From positions 8,113,280 through 8,177,279 of the forward strand of contig NC_080710.1 in the NCBI RefSeq assembly GCF_019097595.1: a DNA stretch of 64,000 nt. The letters run 5' to 3'. The stretch comes from Hemibagrus wyckioides (lineage: Eukaryota; Chordata; Actinopteri; Siluriformes; Bagridae). The translations under genes were made by a program, and so were the position numbers. Below the pieces are notes generated by a model. The model made no database searches. It was not told the DNA's origin and was given only the letters and a program-made list of their open reading frames with translations. Below are positions 35,925-47,823 of the stretch, in pieces. Position 1 is the first letter of the stretch; each line of letters starts with the position of its first letter.

Positions 35925-36085
35925 TCTTCACTGGTAGAAGTTTAAAAGGAGAATCTTGTGCTTGCAGTTTCATCAATTCCAGTAGTTTTCCGCATCACAA
36001 ATTTTAAAGTAAGCTGCAGCAAAATCGAGCATTTTTTGGCCACAACAATCCCAAAAACTCCATGAAATCCTGAGGGACTTTCACT
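35925..36085 (+). repeat. Dispersed repeat, copy 2
   Basis: Shares ordered blocks with 26745-26865 ('agtttaaaaggagaat', 'agtagttttcc', 'gaaatcctgaggg'). It is better preserved than copy 1. The class is unknown. Confidence 0.4.
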
Positions 36086-36470
36086 ACTTTTGACATTTGT
36101 AACTGCAGTGGTTCTCTCTCACATGCACCATACTCAAGGTACACTCTTTGGCTTGGCACAGGAGGCAATAATTTACTGTAAAAAAAATTTCAGCGCAAAT
36201 TCGGCTCAGCTCGGCTCGTGACCACGTGTTCAGCTCAGTGCTCATGAAGTGAAAGAAAAACATAATCACATGTCACACACATCTCTAACTCATCCCTCAA
36301 ACATCCCTCTTTCTTTGGAGTTTGTTGCTAAACCACCATATCTGACAAATCTGCCAATGTTGGCCATAGACATAAAGATGGGGGTGTGTCTATAAAACAA
36401 TTGACAGGACTGTAACCATTACAAAGTGGCATTATTTATACATTTAATTCAACTATCTTTCAAAATGTAC

Positions 36471-36645
36471 GTGGTGCAAATAGTTAAGGCGCTTGATTAG
36501 TGGTCAGAGGTTCAAATCCCACCCCCAGCAACCCTACTTTAACCCGTTTCACTCTGCATCATGGCTGACCCTGTGGTCTGACCACAAAGTCCTAGCGAGC
36601 TGGGATATGAAAAGAAAAGGATTTCGCTGTGATGTAAAGCGTATT
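36471..36645 (+). mobile_element. tRNA-derived SINE
   Basis: A tRNA-like head with an A-box-like 'tagttaaggcgcttgat' and a clean B box 'ggttcaaatccc' at about 36510. A body and a tail 'gatatgaaaagaaaaggatt' typical of fish SINEs follow. The head is a promoter relic, not a tRNA gene: the sequence after the B box does not close an acceptor stem. Confidence 0.7.
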
Positions 36646-36649
36646 TTCT

Positions 36650-38585
36650 TCTTAAAGTTGAGCTCATGGTTTGGATAATGAAATGATGATTTTTCATTGC
36701 TGTGAATAGCAAGTGCAGATATTAGCATGCTTTTTCTGTTCTCCTCCAGCTTAGGCTTAATCCATGTATCAGGGTATAGTATTACTGGATTAGATCCTTA
36801 GAGACAACTTATGGACCTGTTAGCAAATATGTGTTTGTTCAGAATTCAGACTTCCTGCTTTAATCTGCTCGTGAAATCACAAACCACGGATTCTCCAATG
36901 AAAAAAAAGTTCATTTGTTTATAGAATTTAGCACTGAGAAAATGTGTTAATCCATCTCACTCAACAATATGTTACTGTTTAAGGTTTCTCTGCTGACACG
37001 GTCTGTGTTTTGCTCTTGAGTGAGTAACAGTTGAAAGTGCTGAGATTGTTAGCATGGAATTAGCAAATACACAAAACATGGCTCAGCAGCCACTCGTGGA
37101 AATGAATATTTCACGCAGGTGATGTTCAATGGGTTCTCATTTATATGCAAAACCATTTCTGAAGTGTTTCGATGATGAAATTTCAGATTTTTATTTTAGT
37201 TACAGAGGACTGGGACAGACAGAAATGCTGTAAAAAACAAAACAAAAAAGTGCTGCTAATACTGCTAGTGCTGCTAATGTTGCTCACTAGAGTTAAAGTA
37301 AAAGTAATCATCAAGGAAATGCTAAAGTAGAAGTAAATATGATCATCTGATGAAAAAGTATCAGAGAATTACTTCAGGAAAAATGTATTTTTTATACATT
37401 TACAACTGGCACAAAATGTTCTGTGAAGCATTTTGGTTATGTTTGGAAAACCACCATATAGAAAGCAAGAGAACTTTAGCTGTCAAGGTTTGTTGGCAAG
37501 CAAGCCAGCACTAGATTGGTTAACTAGCTAACTAGCACTTGATATGTATTCCTAGCTAGCTAGTACTTGATTTGTTGACTGGTTAGCTAGCACTTGGATT
37601 GTCAGCTAGGTCGCCAGTACTAGGTTTGTGAACTAGGTAGCTAGCCCTTTGTTTGTTTATTGCTAACTAGCACTAGGTTTGGTAAGTAACTAGCTAGTTA
37701 GCACATGGTTAGCAAGCTTTGTTTCATTTGAAGCAATTTTCTGATAATTGTCTAATCTGTCTTTATTGTCTTCACCGTCCCTGCTAATCTGTCTCCACTG
37801 ATAATTGCTCATCTGTCTTCATTTTTTCAGACGTTTGGCCCCTGAAGTGTTATTTTCAGGAAACCGCTATATTTCTACTGGCCCATGAAACTGAATAATT
37901 TACAGCTGGCACTGTCTTTTAATTAAATTCATTTATTATTTATTTATAGAATTGTTAATTGTTCTCTGTAAATGTGTGTACTGAAGTTGAATATTTCATC
38001 AATAAGCAGTGTTACACTGCTCTGGTTTCAGACTATCGAACCCTGGTGCGTTTGGCTTCATCAACACAAGTCTTGATTTTGTTTGTTGTTGTTGTTTATG
38101 TTGTTGCTATTAAAACTCAGCAAGACTCCTGATTTCTTTGATGTCCTACAACATTCCCCTGTCACTCCTCCTACATCATCGACGGATAAAACGTACACAC
38201 TCGGGTCACGTTACTTCCTGAACGAGTGCAGACCTGGGTTCTAGTGAACTCACACCACCAATTTTCTTTGTGACCCGTGCTTTACTGGTTTCAGACTAAA
38301 CTCCTAGTAATTTTGTACAGTTCACCCCAGCAGAAAGACTGCCTCCTACACTGCCTCGGCTCTAGTATGGCCCCAGAATAAACTGGTGCCTGAACTGGTC
38401 CCTGAACCCAGAATCTTCTACAGTGTCGAATGACAAAATATCTCTTTTTTTCTCTATTCATTGTTCATGATGGCCCTTTTATATATTTATTTCTTTTTTC
38501 AATTTAATGCTTTCATGTGTGTCCTTGTGTACTGAATTAATTATCCTTGTATTCAAAAATAACTAACATTTCTAATCGCAAAAGA
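36650..38585. other. Non-coding DNA with GCTAGC-rich patch
   Basis: About 37490-37710 repeats variants of 'gctagctagcacttg' imperfectly. Elsewhere nothing is recognised. Confidence 0.45.
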
Positions 38586-38589
38586 CACT

Positions 38590-39100
38590 TGTTTTCACTG
38601 CAGAGACGGGGGGGGTGGTTGGGGAAGAGAGACAGACAGAGGGAAAGAAAGTGAGAGAGAGAAACGGACAGAGAGTGAGAGAGAGGGACAAACAGGCAGA
38701 GAGACAGAGGGAGAGAAAGAGACAGAGGGAGAGGGGGGATAGAGAGAGAGACAGAGAGAGGGAGAGGGACAGAGAAAAATGAACAGATGGAGATAGAATG
38801 AGAGAGAAAGAGCAAGAGAGACAGACAGAGGGAGAGAGAGAGACAGACAGTAAGAGAGAGAGACAGAGGGAGTGAGAGAGAAAGAAAAAGAGAGACAGAC
38901 AGTGAGAGAGAAAAATGGACAGAGAGACAGAGGGAGAAAAAGGGAGACAGAGGGAGAGACAGAGGGAGAGAGAGAGAAGGGTGGAGAGAGAGAGGGAGGG
39001 GAACAGCTATGATTTTGTACATCTTGGTAGAGTAGAGATGTGAGGTGGATGATGGCAGCCTGTGATTTTCTCTGCCCAAGAGAGAGAGAGAGAGAGAGAG
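38590..39100. repeat. GA-rich degenerate tandem array
   Basis: GAGA, GACAGA and GGGAGA words for about 410 bp, then unique sequence and a pure GA tract at 39079-39100. The 180-codon serine/leucine reverse frame is an artefact. Confidence 0.9.
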
Positions 39101-39639
39101 CTAATGCAGGGAGTAATGGGAATGAAGGGGCGTTGCATTAGGAGAGACAGCTGTGTCTTTTTTTCTTAATCAGTAATCTGTCACATACACACACACACAC
39201 ACACACACACAGACAGTTCACATATACAACCCCATCTGAGAAAGTTTCCATAACTACGCACTCCCAAAATACCGCGTGAGACTAGATTCCTCATTATAAT
39301 GGAGCAAAGACATCAGACTTGCTGCAGCTCACTTGGCAGGGTTAAAACACGCGCGCACACGCCGGCGAAAAATAGACAAACACGCACCCACGCCATTCAC
39401 CTTGTGTGTTATTGACTTACATATCAGCATACCCGTTTGCGCATGCTTGAAAACCAATTCACCCACATGCGCACATCTTGAGAAGTTAATTAGGCAAACA
39501 TACAGGTATACACACCAGATTGAAGCGGCTTGCATGGAAGAAATACAAACACACACACAGCTTTGCCTGAGGGTAACACAAAGCCGGTGCAATTGAACTG
39601 ACATGTATTAATATAGTATTAATATGGATTGAGAGAATG

Positions 39640-40145
39640 TGAGAATAGTGGAGAGGGAGAGAGAGAGAGAAAGAGAGATAGACAGACAGAGGGAGAGAAA
39701 GAGAGAGAGAAAATGGACAGAGAGACAGAGGGAGAAACAGATGGAGACAGAGAGAGGGAGAGACAGAGATGAAGAGAGAGAGTAAAGGAGAGAGAGAGAG
39801 CGAGAGTGAAAGTGAGAGAAAGAGTTAGAGTAAAGTAGAGAAAGTTGGAGAGTGAGGAAGAGAGAGAGTGCATGGAGGGAGAAAGAGAGTGTGTGTAAAG
39901 GAGAGAGAGAAAGGGAGAGAAAAAAGAGAGAGTAAAGGAGTGAGAGAGAGAGAGAGAGAGAAAGAGAAAGTAAAGGAGAGAGAGGGAGAGAGAGAGAGTA
40001 AAGGAGAGAGAGGGAGAGAAAGTGAGAGAGAGAGAGAGAGTAAAGAAGAGACAGAGAGAGAGAGTAAAGGAGGGAGAGGGAGAGAGAGAGTAAAGGAGGG
40101 AGAGAGAGAGGGAGAGAGTAAAGGAGAGACAGAGAGAGAGAGTAA

Positions 40146-40182
<37 letters not shown>
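39640..40182. repeat. GA-rich minisatellite with 'gtaaag' marker
   Basis: About 540 bp of GA-rich units, many built as GAGAGAGAG plus 'taaaggaga', ending in pure (GA)n. Frames of 122-204 codons across it on both strands are artefacts. Confidence 0.9.
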
Positions 40183-40184
<2 letters not shown>

Positions 40185-40762
40185 GAGCAGCGAAGCAAAT
40201 CAAAGCAAAATTAAAGGGATTTGCATATTTCACTGAACTGCCGAAAGCAGACCTTCTAATTATTTCATCTCACTCTCTTTGCGTGTCTTTTCCTGATCCT
40301 CTCCTCTTCCCTGCACTGCCAGTCTGTTTACCTTCTAAAGATGTGTGTTTAGTACCAGAGAGTCTCCGCTTGGAACATTTAACGCATCAATCGTGTCCTC
40401 CAGGGGTTAATAGCGCTGCTCATGCACACTTTCTGGTGTGTTTAAAAGTCCTGTCCTATTCTTTGGGCTGGATTTTTACACTTCATGTGGGTCAGTTACA
40501 TGAACCTCCTGACCATCATCTGCTATTTTATCATGTCCACTTAGCACACAGGACAGTGTCAGTGTACGTGCTCACTGACTGACTGTTGTAGCCCATCTGT
40601 TGTTTTGCACAGCAGTGACACTGACATGGTGTGTGTGTGTGTGTGTGTGTGTGTGTGGTGCTGGTATGAATGTATCAGAAGTCTTGTCACTGCTGAGTTG
40701 AAAATTGTTCACCAACCAAAAATATCCAGGAGAAACTGACACTGATGAAGGGGTGGAGGATG

Positions 40763-40797
<35 letters not shown>

Positions 40798-40881
40798 GCA
40801 TGGGGAAAAAGGAGGTGTGTGTCTAATAAAGCAGTCAGTAAGTATAGTCAGTGTTTTGAAAACCCAACCAGCGTTTCACCT

Positions 40882-40912
<31 letters not shown>

Positions 40913-41095
40913 GAGAATGATCCATCACCTTGATAGCACATCGTATATCAGCCGGTCAGGATAAGTGAGAGAGGGATAAAATGGGCTGTAGTTACTAACC
41001 ACTGTATATAACCGCATAGTGACCTCTATGGTGCTTTGACCTCATCAACTTCTCTAAAATTCATCTAGTTATCAATCCATACATTCATTTATCTT
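40183..41095. repeat. Probable interspersed repeat with CA/GT tracts
   Basis: Sequence around 40520-40760 ('gacagtgtcagtgtacg', 'cagcagtgacactgacatgg', 'gttcaccaaccaaaaatatc') resembles a dispersed fish transposon fragment. It is interrupted by GT (40628-40658) and CA (40769-40795, 40882-40909) tracts. The class is uncertain. Confidence 0.35.
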
Positions 41096-41099
41096 TTCA

Positions 41100-41662
41100 T
41101 TCATTCACTCACTCACACATTTCTTTGTTCTTTCACTCGCTCGCTCGCTCACTCACTCATTTACTTATTCATTCACTCACTTACTTATTCATCCAATCAC
41201 TCATTCACTCAACTGTTCGTTCATTCACTCATTCATTCGTTCACTCAATCATTTATTCATCCATCCTTCTTTCATTCACTTGCTCACTCATTCATTCACT
41301 CACCTGTTCATTCAGTCACTCGTTCATGCACACACACCCATTCATCCATTTACTCATTTATTTCCTCACTTACTCACCCAATCATCCATTCACTCATTCA
41401 TTTGTTCACTCACTCACCTGTTCATCCATCCATCCATCCATTCACCTACCTGTTCATTCACTCACTTATTTATTCATTCATTCATTCAATCACACACTCA
41501 CTCACCCATTCATCCATTTACTTATTCATTTATTCACTTACTCACTCACTCACTCACCCATTCACTCATTTATTTATTCACTCACTCTCTCACACGTTTA
41601 TCCATTTACTCACTCACTCACTCACTCACTCACTCATTTGTTCACTCACTCACTCACAAGTA
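41100..41662. repeat. (TCAC/TCAT)n tetranucleotide array
   Basis: About 560 bp of degenerate TCAC, TCAT and TTCA units. Frames rich in HSLTHS in all three + frames are artefacts. A similar array closes the window at 63785-64000. Confidence 0.95.
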
Positions 41663-41664
41663 TT

Positions 41665-43955
41665 TGGTCTCTTGTAGAAGTAGTATAGGGATAAAGGAAG
41701 GAAAAGAAGCATAAATATAGTACTATGTACTCTGTACTTGTGTGTGTGTGTGTGTGTGTGTGCGCGACGATGTGTGGTGTGCAGTGTGTCTCATCTATTC
41801 TCACACACACACCCTCCTTTTTTGTTTGTTCCATCACTCTGTCACATCTGTTTCCAATCTGTCAATCATCCAGATGTTACAAGACAGAAATTTGTCGTCT
41901 GTGTGAAACGCACGAACCTCCGGCTCCGCTCGCTGCTCTGTACCGCGCGGCGTACGTCGTCATCACGCTAGCCGTCTGCATCTGTATCCATCATCGCATT
42001 ATAATACACAGCTCTTTCTACACCTTCTTCTTTTTTTAATCCCTTACTCCGTTTCTCTCTCTTCCTCCGCCTCGCGGCCCGTCAGACGTCCCTCCTTCTT
42101 CTCTCCGTAAGCCGTACGCTTTAATTAGGAGAAATTCAGCAGCTGTGTTGTGATGATTGTTGCTGAAGTGAGCCTAAATTTGTACGATAAACGTGTTGAG
42201 GTTTTTTTTTTTTTTTTGCTCTCTTTCTGTCTCTCACGTTTAGTTTGTGTTTCTATTCTGGTTCTGTCTCCTTGTTATTCTCTCTCTCTCTCTCCCCGCT
42301 GTGCATTTGTGTGCATAAAGGTGTTATGTGCGCTAGGTGCTAATTGGACTCTGAGGGTCATTAATATTCTCCACGTGCCTCCGCTTGTCAAGAAAGTGTG
42401 TGGTGAAAGTGATGAGTGTGTGATTTTTTTTTTCCTCCGGAGAATAAAGTACAGAGCGAGACAGCAAGAAAGAGAGAGAGAGAGAGAGAGAAGGATGGAG
42501 GGCTAAAGAAAAGAGCAAGGTTCATCGTCATGCTATAAGGTCATTGGGAGAAGAAAAAAAAAGAGCAATTTGGAACGCGAGGACTGGAACGCGGTGACAG
42601 AGAGACGGATGGCTAGAGCGAGGGAGAGAGAGTGAAGAGACAGAGATGGATATGGTGCCAAAGAGCTAATCAAAGGCGAGAGAGAGGCTTGATTATGCTA
42701 TCATTTAGGGGGAAAATGCTCCCATTGTTTTGTTTAGCAGTGGGAATTTGTGGGACGGGACGGTTGTCGGATTCCTGAAGGACGGAAAGACGAGCGGCAA
42801 TTTGGAATAAATGCCAAAAACGTACGCGGCAATAAACATTCATGCTATGAGAGGGGATTAAATATCTCAAAGCATATGTGTGTGTGTGTGTGGTGTTAGT
42901 TGACTCCATCATAGCGTGCCCTTGACTCATACAAGAGGGTGTAAATAAGACTGTTGTCATGGCAGCTGTTCGAAATGGTGTTAATTGTATTAATTGTGTA
43001 CATAGGAAGCAAGGTACTCTGTGTGTGTGTGTGTGTGTGCGTGTGTGTGTTGTTGTTGTTGTCACGTGGTACGTGTTAAGCGTTCATAGGCTGAAAGTTA
43101 GAGAGCTGTTTTAATGAGTAGAGCTCAGAGGAAGCTGTCTGATTGAGTAATGACTGCCGGCTTGGCATAAAAGCCCTGCACAAACAAACAACAAGACTCA
43201 GAGGGAGAGAGGCGGAGCGCCAAGTCAGTCATCTGACACACACACACACACACATGCACACACATGCACCCACACACATGCCCACTCTTCCTCTGTCTCC
43301 CTTACGGCACGTTAACGTTCATCTCTCCCACGCGAAGAAATAGCCAGAAAGACAGGAGAGAAAATTGAATCCGCCGTAAGCAGAACACACGATCAGGACT
43401 TCAAAATCTCTTCCAGTGCAGATGCACCACATTCCCAGCATGCACCTGCTCTGCTCCCGGTTGCTCAGCCATCGCCTCTGGCCTCTTGCACAGGCTAGAT
43501 CTCTGTGGGAGTTTTCTTTCTGTGCAGGATTCCATGGGGTCTGTACACACATACACACAAATACATTTTCTCTACCCAGGTGACTCCAGGCACCAGGCGG
43601 GGGACACCCTGGCCGGTGTGCCAACGCATCACACACACACACACACACACACACACTTTTTCTCTCTGTCTCTCTGTAACTAGTTCTATTTTTTTCTCCC
43701 AGTTTAGTCCACAGTGGTTTGGGTGTGCAGTACCTGGAATGGATAAGTAGCACAGGGAGACCGGAACGTGTTTAAAATGAGCCTCACGCACATGCCTTAA
43801 GCCCCTTAAGTGCTTTGGCAACTTTTATTCTATTGTAACACCAGTGACGCCCATTACCAATTTGATTTGGATGAGAATTGGAAAGGAGGGAGACAGGAAG
43901 AAGGATGGCGGACGCTCTCTCTCTCTCTCTCTCTCTCGGTCTCCAGCTGACAAGA
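41665..43955. other. Non-coding DNA with microsatellites
   Basis: GT at 41741-41763, CA at 41803-41813, T-rich at 42203-42217, GA at 42465-42491, GT at 42878-42892 and 43020-43050, CA at 43237-43275 and 43630-43655, CT at 43915-43937. A GTTGTCATGGCAGC word at 42953-42966 is X-box-like. No exon is recognised. Confidence 0.5.
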
Positions 43956-43959
43956 GTGC

Positions 43960-44125
43960 AAACATACACAGCGAGGAAAGCTGTAATGAATGCAAGGGGC
44001 ACAAATTAACTGGCATCTGAGCGTGCAGCCAAATGGCAATCGCCTCATGACGGCTGAACCTGCTCGTGTGTATTCAATTTGAGTTAATTCAGGGAGACAA
44101 TATGAATTGAAATGTTCATGGTGGG
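43960..44125. promoter_or_regulatory. Candidate conserved non-coding element
   Basis: Repeat-free, balanced sequence with AT-core words (AAATTAACT, GAGTTAATTC), about 3.6 kb upstream of cadm4 exon 1. Regulatory status is inference. Confidence 0.22.
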
Positions 44126-44140
44126 TGGAGACATATTCAT

Positions 44141-44141
<1 letters not shown>

Positions 44142-44173
<32 letters not shown>
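44142..44173. repeat. (CA)n microsatellite
   Basis: Uninterrupted CA tract of about 16 units. Confidence 0.95.
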
Positions 44174-44175
<2 letters not shown>

Positions 44176-44514
44176 GGATAATCATCCTTCACAACAAGCT
44201 ATTCTATTCAATATACTCAAATTTTTAGTTAGACTGAGAGTGTATCCTGTGTGAAGTTACCACTGCAATAGTTTTTGCTCCTTTTCCCTGTTCCCTATTT
44301 TAACACAAATAAATGAACTCAGTAGATGTTATTATAATGGATGTCTAGGGGCAGTTGTTGGGGCGATCAATAAACGTGTAATGTAGGCAGAGTTATAAAG
44401 TGAATAACGACAAAATGATAAGTGTCGCACTTTTAGCAATAAAGGTGTAACAATAATGGGTTTCTTGGCTTGTGCTGAACTTGAGGTGCCTCTGTGTTTA
44501 ACTTGAGAGACGTG

Positions 44515-44893
44515 GGAAGTGGGAGCTCAGTGTTTAAGATACTGGACTACTGTTCAGATGGTTGTGGGTTCAAATCCCTCCTCTGTGTTTAACTTGAGAG
44601 ATAATTGGGAAGTGGAATGTGGGAAGTGGGAGCTCAGTGGTTAAGATGATGGGCTACTGATCAGATGGTTGTGAGGTCAGATCCCACCATTGTGTTTAAC
44701 TTGAGATACATGTAGGAAGTGGGAGCTCAGTGGTTAAGGTGATGGGCTACTGATCAGATGGTTGTGAGGTCAGATCCCACCACTGCAGGGCCCTTGAGCA
44801 AGATCCATAACCTTCAGCTGCTCGCTTGTATAAATGAGATAAATGTAAGTTGGCTCTGCAGAAGGGCTTCTGCCAAATGCTGTAAATGTAAAT
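44515..44893 (+). mobile_element. tRNA-derived SINE with three tandem heads
   Basis: The tRNA-like head beginning GGGAGCTCAG occurs at 44521, 44628 and 44721. Each copy has an A-box-like 'agctcagtggttaag' (first copy diverged) and a B-box-like block ('gggttcaaatccc' in copy 1, 'aggtcagatccc' in copies 2 and 3). Only the last is followed by the body and tail ending 'tctgccaaatgctgtaaatg'. Heads are spaced 107 and 93 bp. The tail matches the SINE at 32963-33141. Confidence 0.75.
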
Positions 44894-44894
44894 T

Positions 44895-45365
44895 AGTACA
44901 GAGTTGAAGCATAATTAAAAAAACTTCCTTTGGCTGTTGAAGTCAACTGAAACAACTTGTTTCTGTAATAATTCAGCTTCTGAACAGTTTTTATTTAACC
45001 ACAGGGAAAGATGGTAATGCTGAAGCATCCCTTTAACCTAATTGCTTCGTATACATATGCAAATCCCTATATATACACATGGCCTCTGTGCTCTTCTGAT
45101 CAAGTCTTATTTTGTGTCTGGCACTAAGAATAGATGTTGCCGTGAAGATATCTGGAGGCAGATTTAGATCCCTAAAGCAAAAGCCAGAGGCGACAGTGGC
45201 AAGGAAAACTCCCTGAAGAACCACATCCTCTTCATCTCCTCCACAGCAGGAGAAAGGCGCATCACAGAAACTCCAAGCGGAGGCAGAAGAACAGCACCAG
45301 CATGAATCTGGCAGATCTGGAGGGCAAAAGGAGCCACAGCAAGCAACACACCAGACAGCAGGATT
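44895..45365. other. Non-coding DNA with repeat fragment
   Basis: About 45180-45215 resembles a piece of the 'CAAATAAAAT' family ('gccagaggcgacagtggcaa', 'gaaaactccctga') in minus orientation. The rest is unclassified. Confidence 0.4.
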
Positions 45366-45741
45366 ACACGTACATAGAGAGAAGCAGAGAGAGAAGCAGA
45401 GAGCAAGAGAGAGAGAGAAACAGAGAAGGAATCAGAGAAAGACGATAGAGAAAAGCAATTGATATTGAGAGAGAGAGAGAGACTGATAGATAGCAAGAAA
45501 AAGAAAGAGAGACAGAGAGAGCAAGAGAGAGAGAAGCTGGAAGAGAAACATAGAGAAAACAGTGCAAGAGAGAGAGAGAGACTGATAGATAGAGAGCAAA
45601 TGAAAGAAACAGAGAGAGAGAGTAAGAGAGAAAGAAACAGCGATAGAGAGAGAGAGAAACATAGAGAAAGAACATGTGATGGATAGTGAGAGAGAGAGAG
45701 AGAGAGAAGCTGGGAGAGAAACATAGAGAAAGAACGTGATG

Positions 45742-45772
<31 letters not shown>

Positions 45773-45845
45773 TGAGAGAGAGAAGCTGGGAGAGAAACAT
45801 AGAGAAAGAACATGTGATGGATAGTGAGAGAGAGAGAGAGAGTGC
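45366..45845. repeat. GA-rich minisatellite
   Basis: Degenerate GA/GCAGA units, then three copies of a longer unit containing 'agaaagaacatgtgatggat' at about 45655, 45717 and 45793 separated by variable (GA)n. Leucine/serine-rich reverse frames of 122-186 codons are artefacts. Confidence 0.9.
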
Positions 45846-46651
45846 AGCTTATTAAGAATGCTCTTACTCTACATTGGTTTAAAAGCGTGTTCATTCTATA
45901 CACAGATGTCTGCATTCAGACAGTGGATTAGATTGACTTTGCTTGTGCAGAGTCAAGTGGCACTCTGTGTGCGAGACACAGACATGCAGAGCTATATGGC
46001 TGATCAGATATAGAGCCATGGTGCAAAAGAAAAAGAAAAAAAAATGTTGGCCTACGTTATTGAACCCTGAGTGAAAAGAGACGAGGGCCGTCTGACTGAC
46101 TTCTGTTGGTCCAGCTGAATGAGGCTTATTGTCACTGACTCGGCCTCTGCTGCCTGCACAAAAATCACTGATATTTGAATTTGCGCATCTGCAAACACAC
46201 ACCCCCACAACAAACAATGTGCCCAGAAGTGACCAGCGCTTTATAAATACGAGCTGGAGAGACGACTCTGTGAAGCTTGACTCCGGGATCGCTGACGGAG
46301 AGGTTGGAGCTGGAACCCACATGAAGGAGGACAGAAGAACAGGAAAAAGAAAGAAGGAGACGACAGAAGGTGGAATAACTTTCATCTGGCCTTACTGACT
46401 GTACAGGACCTAAAAGGAATTGATTGGAAGCACGGCCTGCGCGGCTACCCGAGGGACTCTGGCGCTCGGCGCCATCTATCATGTTGGTGCACGCTCTGTT
46501 TTATTACGGGCCGCTGATGACACCACCTTACATCAGATAGGAGCGTGTGCTCTGTGTGCATGCCTCACCTACACCCTCAGCCCTGACACTGGGGGATATT
46601 ACTCCTGCCGCCGGTGGACTGCCACTGCTCCCTGTCCTCTGTGTGTGTGTC

Positions 46652-46684
<33 letters not shown>

Positions 46685-47480
46685 TAGATAGCAGGTGTTT
46701 GTGTGTGTTCAGGCCATGCGCAGCAGAGCGAGGCGAGGCGTTCTGTTAGAAGTCGAGTCAGATCGCACCCGTTCAGAGTGTTACAGATGTTTTTTATTTA
46801 TTTATTTTTGTTAACATTTCACGTCCAGCGTTCAGACTTTCTTCCTGATTTCCTTTCAAACTTACTCAAACCCTTAAGCCTTATCTCTGCTCTGATTAGT
46901 AAACGAAAACAAACCGCAAGATTGTTTTTAGCGATAAACTCCAGGATAAACTGCTGAGGCTGGCGGTTTCTCCACAAAGTCTAGCTGAGTGCATTTGTCT
47001 TTTTTTTTTTCTTCTCCTCCTCCTCCTCCTCCTCCGGTTATAAAGCTTAGCCTTTTCTTCCTGCACACTGTATTTTTTTTTATGTAGCTTTGTGAGCCCG
47101 TGTTGAGGTTTTGTTGGCACACTCTAGCGCTGTTGTGGAAACAAGTCTGGTGTTTAGCGAGAGGGGCGTAGCTGGAGTCAGTCGAACCCAAGCGAACCCA
47201 GCATTAGGATGAGAACCAACATGAACTTCTAAGGAACACAGCAAAGCAAGCAGCGACTCTTGATTGTGCACGCGTGTCGATCGTTATCGAAGTGCAGAAC
47301 TAATTAACCCACACTCGGGTTGTTAATAGCAGACGCACTTAAGAGTGCAAGTAAAATTATGCAGCCTTGAAGGTTTTTTTTTTTTCCTCCTGTCCTCAAA
47401 TGAGAAAGTTGGAGGACTTTAATTTGCGGATATCAGTTATAGCTCCTGCTGGAGTGTGTGAGTGAGGTGATGAGAGTTTG
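45846..47480. other. Upstream region of cadm4, candidate regulatory DNA
   Basis: About 46090-46320 is repeat-free and CpG-containing. (GT)n lies at 46640-46672, T/C-rich tracts at about 46999-47033. Upstream non-coding exons could be hidden here; none can be identified from sequence alone. Confidence 0.3.
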
Positions 47481-47700
47481 AAAAGCCGGGTGAAGTGTTT
47501 TAATTAGCTGAAACCTTACGCTCTGCTGCTGCGCCGCTGTAGTTGTGGTATCTAGTGGTTGCAGTTTAGCTGAGTCTCAGCTGGGTGACAGAGCAAAGTG
47601 TGTGTGTGTGTGTGTGTGTGTAAGTGTGTGGGGGGCATGTGTGTGTGTCTGGCCAAAGCCACAGAAGCCTCATTGATCAGCCTACGACACTCAATACACA
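47481..47700 (+). promoter_or_regulatory. Probable cadm4 5' UTR / proximal promoter
   Basis: Lies directly before the proposed start codon. An in-frame TGA at 47674-47676 shows that no longer N-terminus is coded contiguously. (GT)n occupies 47598-47622. There is no convincing TATA box or dense CpG cluster, so the transcription start is unknown. Confidence 0.35.
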
Positions 47701-47785
47701 ATGAGAGCAGGCCAGCGATCTCGCCTCTTCTCTCGCTCCCTCACTGAACTGCTCGTTCAGTTGTCCATTCTGCTGTCCCTCTGCT
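47701..47785 (+). CDS. cadm4: cadm4 coding exon 1 (signal peptide)
   Basis: ATG at 47701 (A at -3) opens 28 codons plus one base. They give an arginine-rich n-region (MRAGQRSRLFSRS) and a hydrophobic core (LLVQLSILLSLC), a typical signal peptide. The exon ends before a strong donor GTAAGT at 47786, in phase 1. Exon 2 at 55951 also starts in phase 1, and the split codon gives serine. The joined product enters the mature N-terminus (SRSQAVQAENVTV) with the length and layout expected for CADM proteins. An in-frame stop 27 bp upstream fixes this as the first ATG. The open frame is only about 49 codons, so length-based screens miss it. Signal peptide sequence is poorly conserved, so the assignment rests on position, phase, donor and hydrophobicity, and not on residue identity. 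An alternative first exon is possible. Confidence 0.72.

Positions 47786-47823
<38 letters not shown>

Noticed and set aside
35004..35937. Four overlapping frames of 264-308 codons on both strands
   Set aside because: They all lie in the 18-bp minisatellite. A period divisible by three with stop-free units opens several frames at once.
36471..36545. A genuine tRNA gene
   Set aside because: A and B boxes are present, but no acceptor stem can be closed and a SINE body follows.
38537..40236. Serine/leucine-rich reverse frames and lysine/glutamate-rich forward frame
   Set aside because: Direct translations of GA/CT arrays.
40181..40582. 133-codon frame
   Set aside because: Overlaps what looks like dispersed repeat DNA; no family recognised and no splice context.
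41125..41714. Histidine/serine/threonine-rich frames up to 187 codons
   Set aside because: All three forward frames open across the (TCAC/TCAT)n array.
44515..44790. A tRNA gene cluster
   Set aside because: The three tRNA-like heads lack closable cloverleaf ends, and the last continues into a SINE tail.
45164..45915. Leucine/serine-rich reverse frames that look membrane-spanning
   Set aside because: CT-strand translation of a GA minisatellite.
46420..46749. 109-codon frame just upstream of cadm4 as an alternative N-terminus
   Set aside because: Runs into a (GT)n tract, has no signal-peptide layout, and offers no donor in phase 1 as good as 47786.
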